64,000 nucleotides of DNA. It comes from Cyclina sinensis (Eukaryota > Mollusca > Bivalvia > Venerida > Veneridae). Under the pieces are notes generated by a model, which saw only the letters and a program-made list of their open reading frames with translations, made no database searches and was not told where the DNA came from. The position numbers and the translations under genes were made by a program. The stretch is taken from contig JAAONU010000009.1 of the NCBI GenBank assembly GCA_012932295.1, positions 2,864,197 through 2,928,196 on the forward strand, in the 5' to 3' direction. Positions 37,942 through 47,764 of this stretch are shown piece by piece (within the stretch, counting starts at the first letter, position 1; the number at the start of each line of letters is the position of its first letter).

Positions 37942-37947
37942 TTTATT
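37942..37947 (-). terminator. Polyadenylation signal of the Ginger1 transposase
   Basis: AATAAA on the minus strand, 17 bases after the transposase stop codon (TGA, 37967-37965). The position fits a short 3' leader; use is inferred. Confidence 0.5.
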
Positions 37948-37964
37948 CTTGCACGTGTCACTTA

Positions 37965-40900
37965 TCAATTAAGTTTGTTTTCGACATCGCTCCAGTCACA
38001 TACTATATTGAAAATATTTGCATCCACCTCGTCAGATAACCCACGCAGCCCTTCTACATTGTAAGGCGTGTTAGTAAAAGCCTTCACATATACAGTCTTT
38101 ACACTTTTGTCAAGTTTTAATAGCAAGGCTTCGTCTGCGTAACAATTCACTAAAGCAGCATCTAATAGGTCATCACTTATAAGGGCGTGGTATCTTTCTG
38201 GAATGTGGTTCCGAATTCGTTTGTATGGCTTTCTTGAGAACTCTTCGCCATCTACCTCTAGCACCGGGACAAAATGGTCGCTGGTATTCTGAATGTACAC
38301 TGCTCGACCCCTTAAATTACCACCAATGAGGCCTAACGGTTTGTATTCTAACCAACGCCACTGTTCCTTACTGCCATACTGTGAATAAACATACACAACG
38401 CTTCTGGTGAGAGTTGCAAAAGCAAATATCTCCACTTCTGTTCCCCAAGTGTTTTCGGAGGCCATCATTGACGTGTCTAGATATCTGGAAACCGAATCAC
38501 GTGTAATGCCTTTCATTAGAGTTTCGTTTTCTTTCATGAAGTCAACAATCGCTTGCCTTATCAAGCTATGGTGTGTTTGTACGCCAAAAACTAAATAACT
38601 GAATGTTCTAAACAAACAATTGCCATCCCCACGCATGTTTACAGTTTTAGTAGGTTTGGCGTCTCGTCGTATATATTTGTCTGGACCGGATGCATACGTG
38701 TTTTTGACTGCCGACTTAAATACACTCGAGATTTGTTCCTGCCATTCTTGATTAGATGGTCTGAATTGAAATGGTTGGGGTTCTTGATTAGTAGATTCTG
38801 TAGAATTGGTAGGTTGTGTTGCAACATCTTCTCGCGATACTCTTCTCTTTTTTGGAGGGAGATTGCAGTCGTCAGATTTATCGTTTCTTTTTGCAGGTCT
38901 TTCAAACGCTTTCTCGTTTGCTTGGGTTCCTGTTTCTTTGTTTATTAGACTGTGGTCATCTTTTGGACCTTCAGTTGGTTGCTTTTCTGTGTTATCTGTA
39001 GCAGCATCGTCATTACTCTGCCTATAGCGATTCAGTCTGTTCCCACTTACACTTGTTTTCATTCCTACTAGGAAATAAGTGCCTTTTCTAGTTACTTTTG
39101 TTATTTTGAATGGTCCTTTCCATTTAAGACCCAATTTCCCTCCTTTTCTCGTCAATTTTCTGGTGTTATGAAGAAGGACTTGGTCGCCGACTTCAAAACC
39201 TGCTGTATCGTCTTTAGGTAGTGAAGAATCGTAATATTTCTTCTGCTTCGATTGTGCCGTTTTAATATTGGACGATGCTTCTTTTCTGTTGCACGAAAGT
39301 TTAATGAACGAGTCTATTCTTTCCTTTAGTGACAATTCAGAGTCTTGGTTATCATCCGATTGCATTGCTAAGTCTAGTTCTATTGGTAAGCGTGCGTGCC
39401 TTCCAAACACAAGATAGAATGGTGTTTGTTTCGTCGACTCATGTTTAGACGTTCTATAGGCAAACAGTACGTATGGTAACTTAATGTCCCAATTTTTCTG
39501 CGACAAATCTACACTGTGCACAAGCATATCGCACAAAGTCCTGTTAAATCTTTCAGTATGTCCTCCTGTTTGTGGGTGATATGCTGATGCAATTCTATGT
39601 TCTATCCCAAACTGCTTGCAAAACTTTTCATTCAAGTCGTTGCAGAATTCTCTCCCCTGATCCGTTATTAATACGCTGGGGCAACCATGTGTCGTGACAA
39701 ACTTCGTGAATACTGATAGTACAGTTTCAGATGACTTGTCTGGAATCCCTTCTGCCTCTACCCATTTTGTCAAATATTCTGTTATAACGACAATGAACTT
39801 GTTTCCTGAAATGTATAAATGTAAAGCATTTTACAATACTTATTTTAATCAACGATGCATTGTCAAAGACAATACTAGTATATCCCCAGCCGATAGATGT
39901 TTCTTTTCAAGTTTGAATTTGCATAGAAACTAGAATTTCATTCTGCATGTCTACGGGCCAGCATCGCAGTTTTAAGATGTTGTTGCATAAAAATTCCCTC
40001 ATGCATATAGGATATCCTCTAGAAAAGCACTTCTAATGACCTCTGTTATCTTTACCTTTAACTGGAGACCTGGTTGATGCGTGCGACACTAGATCTCATG
40101 GTAGTTAACATTTGTGTGAAGTTATAGTAAAAAAAATCTCTTCATGCAGTTACCAGATATGCCCTGCACAAGCATTTATCAGTGATCTCTAAGAAGACCT
40201 TTACCTTTGACCCATAAACCCAGTTCATGCGCGCAGAACTAGAACTCATAGAGGTGATCACTTGTGTGAAGTTTTTACAGAAATTCCTCCATTTTCATTC
40301 AAATTGGAGTTATGGTCCGTAAAAATCAGGACAGACACATGCACGCACATATAGCGAACATCAAAAACTGGCGACTAAGGGTCGAGTTCACCGAAGGTGG
40401 GCTCGACAAAAATGGAAGGAAAATAAAAAAAGCACTACTCTGTTTCTTAATAATATCTTTCTCAAGTTTACAGTTGATATGTTCTATACAAACTACTTTA
40501 AGAAAAAATTCCCCCATTCATTTCGCTTGAAAATTGAAAATTGCTAGTCAAATGCTATAACTCTTAAAAAAATTAATTGAAATCTGGCCAATAATCTTCA
40601 AGAAATAGCCCGGAAACAAAACTTGGACGGACGGACAGACGGGACAGACGGACGGAGGGCAATCCTATCTCGGTTACACCGGTAGGGGAGTTCCATAAAA
40701 AAATTCAATGTACTTTTGGAGATATAGTGGGATCCAGTTAGGTTCAAGATGTGTTGAATGTTTTTTAAAGCAGACAGACAGACGGACGCAAAAACGAAAA
40801 AAGAAATAAATAAAAAGACGTGCATAATCTCCATATTGCCCTTTATCACTATTCCAAGTTTCATGAAAAAATTCTAAGTATTTTGGAGATATCGCGGGAT

Positions 40901-43900
40901 CCAGATTTTCGGACGGACGGACAGACGGACGGACGGACAGACTGACGGAGGGCATTCCTATAGTCCTCTCCGGTTACACCGGTAGGGGACTAATAAGCCT
41001 GATCATATTTGACTGACAGGTCATAAACAGCTGGTACATTGACATATCAGCTGGCAACCGTCGACGGCGTTTAAGTTACAGAACTATCAAAAATTAATTT
41101 AATAAACTATGGTTTTCCCGTAAAAATACAGAACTATCAAAATTTAATTTAATAAACTATGGTTTTCCCGTAAAAATACGACATATATTTACAGTGCTTA
41201 AGAAGAAATGCAGTTGCTTTCGCACATGGCCCTGTTTCACATGGGCGGTCGCTTTGCTTGTAACTAATCGTAAACTGCGTAAAATCTATTTCAGTTTACC
41301 ACCACTCAACAGGTGCATTACCGATACGTCTCTACCGCTCCAGTAACTAAAAATCTCAAGTAAAACTGACTACAATGTATTACAACGTTTCAAATGAGTA
41401 CGGTGGTACAGAGGTGAAATACCCAGTAGGTTGTTTTCCACCATCATTTAGCATTAACTTCACCGTCAAACCACGTGAAGACTGGACATGGTGATTTTAT
41501 CAATATAAGTATATTGTAACTTAGCAAACTGATCCTTATAGAAATATGCAGTGCAACCGTTGGTACTATGTGAAGGGCGTTTTCTATGTGTAGGGGAGTT
41601 GTAAAATTATGACCCCCAGTCACAGTTTATGACCGGGGGCACAATATTATGACTCTGCCTCACACAGAAAATAACCCTCATATAGTGGTTTTGTGTGAGA
41701 CTCATTTTCCTATGTGTGGAGGAGTCGTAATATTATGACCCCCGGTCACAGTATTATGACCCCCCGGTCATAGTATTATGACCCCCGGTCATAGTATTAT
41801 TACGGGGGTCATAACATTATTATGCTCTGTGGTGCCGCATAGCGGTGTTGCCGCATAAAGGTGGTCGGACTCGTTTATGCGGTGATTTTCAACGCATATA
41901 GAGGGTGACCACCTTTATGCGGCGACATGCCACGCATAAAACAACTAGATATGTGTCCATAGGACACTGGTGCCCCCCCCCCCCTACATGATGCTTAGTA
42001 ACATGTTATATCATTCGACCTTAAGCGCATGTCAAGTTTGTCTTAAAAAGGTTGTTGTGCTCAAGTATGAAGAAAACTAATAAATAAATAGCAAAGTTTT
42101 AGTCACTTTTGGGAAATTTCAAACTTTAAAGTCCCATAAGGCTTTTATTTTTATGTTAAAAATGGGTTTAACATTTGTCTAAATAGGGAATGTCAACAAT
42201 AAAACGTAAAGAAACACTCACTTTTAATTATCCTACATGTAAACATATAGTAAAAAGAATTAAGGGAGGTAATAAAATATTTTTTTATCCTTATAATGCT
42301 TATTGGATATACAAATCTGTTAAAAAGCTTTAAGAAAACAGTTATTTCTTATATAATTTAACTTGAAAAATATATAATTTCTTTAGTATACTTTAGTCAT
42401 AAAAAATAGTGGCAGCCACTCCAAACACAAAGGCCTTATGAGGCTTTAAATTTGAAGGTCAAGGTCATTCAGAGGCCAAGGTTATCTTCATATTAATTTT
42501 TTGAAGGTCCAGTTCAAAGCTTTGTTGTGTTCAAATATGAAATTAATAAGTATATTAATACCAAAATTATTACTTCACAAATATTTCCTTATATAATGTA
42601 TAGTGAATAAAACAACAAAGGGCCATAATTCTGCTAAGACTAAACGCAGCAAAAACTCCTGTCTTTACGATCATTAACATATTAAGGTTGATCATCTGTG
42701 AAAGTTTGAACAAAATCCCCCAAGCGGTGTAGGAGGAGTTGCGTTCACAATTTTTTTTTCCATATATAATGTATAGTGAATAAAACATCAAAAGGCCATA
42801 ATTTTGCTAAAACCAGTCACAGCCAAAATTCCTGTCTTTACGATCATCTACACATTGAGGTTGATCATCTGTGAAAGTTTGAACAAAATCCACCAAGCGG
42901 TGTAGGAGAAGATGCGTTCACAATTTTTTTCCCTATATAATGTATAGTGAATAAAACAACATGCCCCCACTTAAGATGGAATGACCTTCGGAACTTAAGA
43001 CTTTTTCAGAGGAAGAGAGAGTGAGTACATAAAACTAGATCCTGGTCTGGTTGAAACTTCATAGAAGTAACTAGTAATTATCGTTTATGTTTTAATGGGT
43101 TTCTTTATGCGGCGAAAGGGGGCCTTTCTGCCGCCTAAACATGCCCTCTTTATGCGTTGAAAATCGCCGAATAAACATTTTTGACCATCTTTATGCAGCA
43201 ACACCGCTATGCGGCACCACAATGCCCCGACATATATTGTCTACGAGTCAAAGTCACCAGGGTCTACCAAAGCAGCCCAACAAACCGACAGACAAAACTT
43301 ACCCTGATAAGAGGTTTCTAGAGGACCTATAATGTCCATGCCCACTTGCTTGAAAGCCTCGGTGGGAACTTTGATAGGTCGCAGTGGCTTCTTTGCTTTC
43401 TTCAGGTTCACCTTTCTTTGACAGTTGTCGCAGTTCTGTATAAACGTGTGTACATCTTCGAAACATCCTTTCCAGTAAAACCTAGTCGAAATCTTTTCCC
43501 ATCTGAAACAAAGCAAACATAACTATTAGTCCAGATAAGTTACCAACATACAGTCAACCTTGCCTTAGCGACTCACTGATTTAGACCACTTCCTGCCGTA
43601 TACGACCCTGTTTACGACCGCCTGACGTAAAAAAAATCTATATAAAGTCACTGACTGAATTAAAAGACTCCCTGTCTGACGCCACAAACGACCGTAATGT
43701 TTGCACCCCGTGATGATAATATGGCTTAATTAAACGATTTTCATGCATTTTTCAGTCATTAACATGTTTTAGCGCTTCGGATCTTGGATTTCTTACCAGC
43801 GTGTTTACTTTACTATGTGCTATGGCAAAAATGTTTATTTTTCTCTTTTATTATCTGAGTTAAGTCAATTTAACCATAACTTCTAATATGTCCAAAATTG

Positions 43901-46900
43901 GACGATCTGTGGATGCACGAGTGCATTTTATGTAATCCGTACGAACAACTTTTCTTGTGAGAAAATCGAATTAGAGCTACCAACCTAATTAAAATTTCGA
44001 AATTTCAAAATCCCTGCTCCTATTAGTATTACCAAACAATAATAAAATATGATGGAAATATAATCTCATATAAACCTATCCATTACCCGATGAATAAACG
44101 CGGGATTTGAAAAGCTGGCCATGGATGCACCTGAGACAAGAAAAACAGTTCAGGACAAGTGTATGATCTTTGAACCTTCCTATATGTATGCGCACGGGTT
44201 TGGATATTTAGATATCCTCAGTCCATGGTTTAAAGTTCGTAGCGGTAAGTAAAAGCGTGCAGATTCAAAGTATCTGTCTACCTTTCTCATGTCACAGTTA
44301 CGGATTGACAAATTCAGCACGTGGGGAACTGTTAACGAGGCCATGCCGAGTTGCCGCATGATTTTCTTTTCGAACCTGGTACATATGAAAGATACTTCTT
44401 GAATACCAGGAGCTAAGTAGAGTCATTTTTACTATTTCAAAAAAACCATCTACACTAGAGTTGGGTATCGCCCGGGGAAATGCATCACAATACTATCACG
44501 ATACTTGAAGCCTATATCGATACAGTATCGCAATATGTAAGCACTTGATGGAAAGATTTTGTTTTAGTTTTAGCAAGATTTTTTCGGGTCACCTCCATTT
44601 TATAAACTGTAAGTGTTGCCAAAGATCTGGTTTACCTATATCTGACCCCGTGTTTAATTAGAAAATTTCAGAATCAGAATCAACTGATCCCGATTTAGTT
44701 TCCATTGTTTCCTTAATTCAAAATTAAAGAAATTGAGTAAAGCACATTTCATATGCAATAAAAAATGGTAAAATACACTATTTTATACATATCTTTTTGC
44801 TTTCTCTAAATAAAATTTGTAGTAATAGCATAGAATACAAAAGCAGTTGGCTCAAAATATGGATCAATTTTAGGATCAGGATCAAAATTTGGATCAACTC
44901 AGAAAGGTAAATTCCTTCTTAATATATAAGGATTTAGTTACAAAATATATTTCATTCTGTGTCATTTAAGGTCTATTTGAATTTGCAAGAAATGATTATG
45001 ATATCTAAATAAACAATTGATATTTTGGAAATAAATATATTTGAATTTAGTTTGTGCAACTACATTAACATAAATACATAAATTAGTAATTATATTGTTT
45101 GAATTTTTTTTAGCTTCATTTACATGGGTTTTTCTATTAAATTTGACGCTAATTGGATTGCGAAAAATAGAGGAACTAAGTAGGAACAATAAAACAGCCA
45201 CCAAACTATATAATATTGCCTTGATTGGTCAATAGACAAAATTATTTTTCTTTATGTTCTTTTTATGCAAGTACAGTCCGTTAAAATTCAAATGAGAACG
45301 GTTATAAACAGCGAGTCCATGTTTAGGTATTGGGCAATTTTATTAACTTGATGCATTACCATAAATTTCATGGTTGAGTTGAAATCCAATACATGTTGTT
45401 CTAAATGTTCTAAATGACGATAGAATTATTAGAATTAGTTTTGAGTTTACATAAGCAACTTTCAATGACTGTGGCGTAGTGGTATAATGGAAGGACTGCG
45501 GAACACTATACATGTTATGTTCATGGGTTCGATCCTCATAAGTGCACAGATACAACCTTTTCCTTTTCGGCGGAATTCAAATACCTTCCTGGCATTCTTA
45601 TAGTTTACTTGGAGGATACTGTCTACTTATTATGTGTACTCGGAACTTATTTGAATTATACATGCAAAATCGAGATAAGTGAGGTTCTCGTGATTTAGAT
45701 TTTTACATAACATTACTAAATACAAACTGTGTAATTCTTTCCAAAAATGAAATAAAAAAAACTTCCTCACTTGAGGTTCGAACCCACAACCGCTATCGTC
45801 ATAGAACTGAACGATAACACTGGGCCAGCGACTCTATATGAGAAATTAATATCTGTAATTTCATTAAGTACAGAGCATTTTAGAGGACAATTTAGTTAAT
45901 GCTGACCGTTGGTCAGTGAATATGCTAATGCATCAAGTAAATAAAATACTTATCAAAACAATAACATTTACCTGGAGTCATCCGATCATTACACCCCTAT
46001 TTATTGACAATAAACTCGTATCTCATAATCAGCTTTTTTAAACGGACTATACTTTAATATTGCACACTGCATATCAAAATAAACCAGTATCATTTACTAT
46101 TGGCCTGAAAAGCGGACAATATATAGACAAAACACTTTATTTCAGTTTTATCTAATAATGGAATGATCCAAAGACCTGTTCACCTATATTATCAACTTTA
46201 AATAAAGTACCGTTATATATTCTTTACCTATTTCAGTATAATGGTTTTGTTAGCGAAAACCAAAATATTGCGTTCGGATCGTTCTCACAATATATTTACA
46301 GTTATTATAATCGAAAATTAATCATAACTGATACAAAGATCTAGAGCTTAATGTTAGTTTGTAAAACGACTCATCTGATACGCCTTATTTATACATACAT
46401 GACTGTTTTAAAGCATGAAATAACTTTGAGAGTATCCTCTGCCTGTCGGTTGTTCGCTCTCAGTGTCCGTGTCCGTCATAATCCGTACAAGTCTAATAAC
46501 AAGATAGTTGTCTCGTTATAACGAGATACTTAGTCGTTTTTACGAGATATTTATCTCGTTATTACGAGTTCAGTCACGTTTTTACGCTTTTGTTATTCGG
46601 CTTTCGTACTAATTTAAATAATCTTAAATGTCATATCTAACACAGGCTCACAGGAATCACAAGTTCCTTTTTGGTCATGATAATGAAATCATTATATCAA
46701 ACTTACGTTTTTGAAACTTCCAAATGTCCTCCGTGATCTGATGCATGCATGCTCTGAATGATGTCATCTGTCTTCCCTTTCTTAACAACTTGCAGACGTT
46801 TTGATGAGCTGGTTTTCTTATAATACAACCCGTCATCAAAAATAAAAGGTTTGCACTTTCTACGAAAATTCCTCTTTTTGTTCTTGTCTTTTACAGAAAC

Positions 46901-46958
46901 GGGATACTTCCCATTTTTTTACAAACTCTAGAACATCTGTGTAATCTTTCTCGTCCAT
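37965..46958 (-). CDS. Ginger1 transposase: DD35E integrase with GPF motif fused to OTU protease (three exons)
   Basis: The minus-strand exons are 46958-46707, 43502-43303 and 39805-37965, joined through GT-AG introns (donors GTAAGTTTGA and GTAAGTTTTG; acceptors TTTGTTTCAG and TACATTTCAG) in matching phase, about 763 codons. The start is the ATG at 46958; a stop lies just upstream in frame (47012-47010). In order: a YP-type N-terminal region; an HHCC zinc finger (His codons at 46747 and 46726, Cys at 43432 and 43423); and an integrase core with Asp at 43336, Asp at 39662 in TDQG and Glu at 39554 in HTERFN, with 35 residues between the last two. Then comes the GPF motif (39116-39108), a basic PPKKRR segment that could be a nuclear signal, and an OTU domain with D-G-N-C (38627-38616) and catalytic His in SDHF (38276). 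It should cut and paste the element by its TIRs; the OTU domain would remove ubiquitin. The only defect seen is seven A at 46914-46920 where six would keep frame. Confidence 0.9.
40610..40995. repeat. Pair of GGACGGACAGACGG / CGGTTACACCGGTAGGGGA repeats
   Basis: Two copies, at about 40622-40692 and 40911-40990, each with a GGAC/GACAGACGG tract, GGAGGGCA.TCCTAT and CGGTTACACCGGTAGGGGA. Between them are two related units with GGAGATAT.G.GGGATCCAG. This is a dispersed repeat nested in the transposase intron. Confidence 0.75.
41588..41827. repeat. Cluster of GACCCCCGGTCATAGTATTAT palindromes
   Basis: Several 21-22-base units of the form CCCCCGGTCATAGTATTATG run head to tail, preceded by TGTAGGGGAGTTGTAAAATTATGACC. 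The units match the ATGACCCCCCGGTCAT motif of the Ginger1 TIR and subterminal DNA. The TGTA..GTTGTAAA start resembles a diverged Ginger1 terminus. This may be a nested relic of a related non-autonomous element. Confidence 0.65.
41829..43220. mobile_element. Nested unclassified TIR element (1,392 bp)
   Basis: The left end GTGGTGCCGCATAGCGGTG.. and the right end ..CACCGCTATGCGGCACCAC are inverted over about 77 bases with roughly ten mismatches, both continuing to GATTTTCAACGCATA. The interior has a 171-173-bp tandem unit starting near 42592, 42765 and 42936 (TATAATGTATAGTGAATAAAAC) and no transposase. No target duplication was found adjacent to the ends. It sits 83 bases from a transposase splice donor without harming it. 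Confidence 0.75.
45468..45845. repeat. Two tRNA-like fragments in the first transposase intron
   Basis: One direct (45468-45545: TGTGGCGTAGTGGTATAATGG then CATGGGTTCGATCCTC) and one inverted (about 45770-45840, reading GGTTGTGGGTTCGAACC on the minus strand). Both show A-box-like and B-box-like segments but no paired acceptor stem. They are tRNA-derived SINE relics. Confidence 0.5.
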
Positions 46959-47627
46959 GCTGCAAGGTTGGACTGACTGCTTACCACAGACCTTTATATA
47001 TACACGCGTTTACGTAGAACTGCTTTCGGTGTCGCTGTCGTTTTCTTTGATGTTGAACGAGCGGCTTTTCTGAGGTAAATCAAAGGAACTATTTTTAGAA
47101 ATGATGCAGTCTGCATAAAACATAAAAAAACACCGCTCAGTGACATCATGGACTTTGATGTAAGTCATGGCACGAACAGTGAATTCTTAAATAGCTCCTC
47201 AAAGCCTTGCATTTTTAACACATTCGTTTTAAGCAATGCCTCCACGGTATGAACAAAGGCTATCTAACGTCAGATGAAGTAGAACAATGTTGTCTTTGAA
47301 GTTGAATCATATACAGCTACGTTAAAGCGACTTATGGATATTGTATTACAATGATGATAATTTAAATGAAATTCAAATGGAAGCAATTTTATATTTCATT
47401 TCAATAGATGTAGACACAGCAGCTTCTGCAGCAGTAACATGCAGCGGCTCCAGAAGAAAAAAACAACAACAACAACAACAAATATAAAAGCCATAGAAAC
47501 ACGACAGTGACTTGAATTGATATAGATATGTTAGTAACAGGCTAAGTGGGGGGGTCAATATTTTACAGATAAAATCGGGGGGTCATTATTTTAAAAGGGG
47601 AGTCAGTATTTTATAGAAAAGGGTCAT

Positions 47628-47694
47628 TATTTTATATAAAATAATGACCGGGGGGTCATTATTCTATGGGGGTCACTTTACAACGTTACACCGG
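47628..47694 (-). repeat. Ginger1 right TIR and target duplication CCGG
   Basis: TIR 47628-47690, the exact inverse of 34807-34869, followed by CCGG at 47691-47694. Inside it (about 47550-47627) are subterminal GGGGTCATTATTTT motifs mirroring those at the left end. They are candidates for transposase-binding sites. Confidence 0.93.
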
Positions 47695-47709
47695 CACGTT
47701 TTATTTTGG
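47691..47709 (-). mobile_element. Severed 5' end of SINE copy b plus its target duplication
   Basis: CCGGCACG (47691-47698) is the duplicated CCGG plus the last four bases of the SINE head. TTTTATTTTGG (47699-47709) repeats 34514-34524 exactly and is the SINE's upstream target duplication, now 13 kb from its partner. Confidence 0.85.
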
Positions 47710-47764
47710 CTGAGTATATAAGAAAATAGTTCCCAAAGAGATTCTCACATTAATTGTCTAAAAC

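Larger units (their letters stand above)
39806..43302 (-). other. Second intron of the Ginger1 transposase
   Basis: 3,497 bases with a GT donor at 43302-43301 and an AG acceptor at 39807-39806. It contains two diverged units around 39985-40310 (GTGTGAAGTT, CAGTTCATGCG), a CGGACGGACAGACGG repeat pair (40610-40995), a duplicated 54-bp segment at 41080-41177, a GGTCAT palindrome cluster and a nested TIR element. No gene of its own was recognised. Confidence 0.8.
34807..47690 (-). mobile_element. Ginger1 DNA transposon (12,884 bp)
   Basis: The two ends are perfect 63-bp inverted repeats starting TGTAACGTTGTAAAGTGACC, and CCGG stands on both sides (34803-34806 and 47691-47694). The element encodes a gypsy-integrase-like transposase with a GPF motif and an OTU protease domain on the minus strand. 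Published Ginger1 elements are defined by 40-270-bp TIRs beginning TGT, CCGG or CCGT target duplications, a gypsy-like integrase with GPY/F and an added OTU or Ulp1 protease, and this copy meets each point. There is no reverse transcriptase, RNase H, gag or LTR, which excludes a Ty3/gypsy element. Most of its length is introns and flanks filled with other repeats. The perfect TIRs point to a young insertion, although the transposase carries a one-base frameshift. Confidence 0.94.

Noticed and set aside
37965..43516. Ty3/gypsy LTR retrotransposon reading of the integrase gene
   Set aside because: No RT, RNase H, protease, gag or LTR is present; TIRs, CCGG duplication and the OTU domain fit Ginger1 instead.
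46707..47110. An in-frame TAA at 47010-47012 as evidence that the transposase is dead
   Set aside because: It lies upstream of the ATG at 46958, which is a reasonable start for a transposase whose N-terminal region begins just before the YP motif. The stop is most likely in the 5' leader.
47100..47120. Extra upstream transposase exon with acceptor at 47110
   Set aside because: The TTTTATGCAG sequence could be an acceptor, but the following frame hits the TAA at 47010; at most it is a 5' leader exon.
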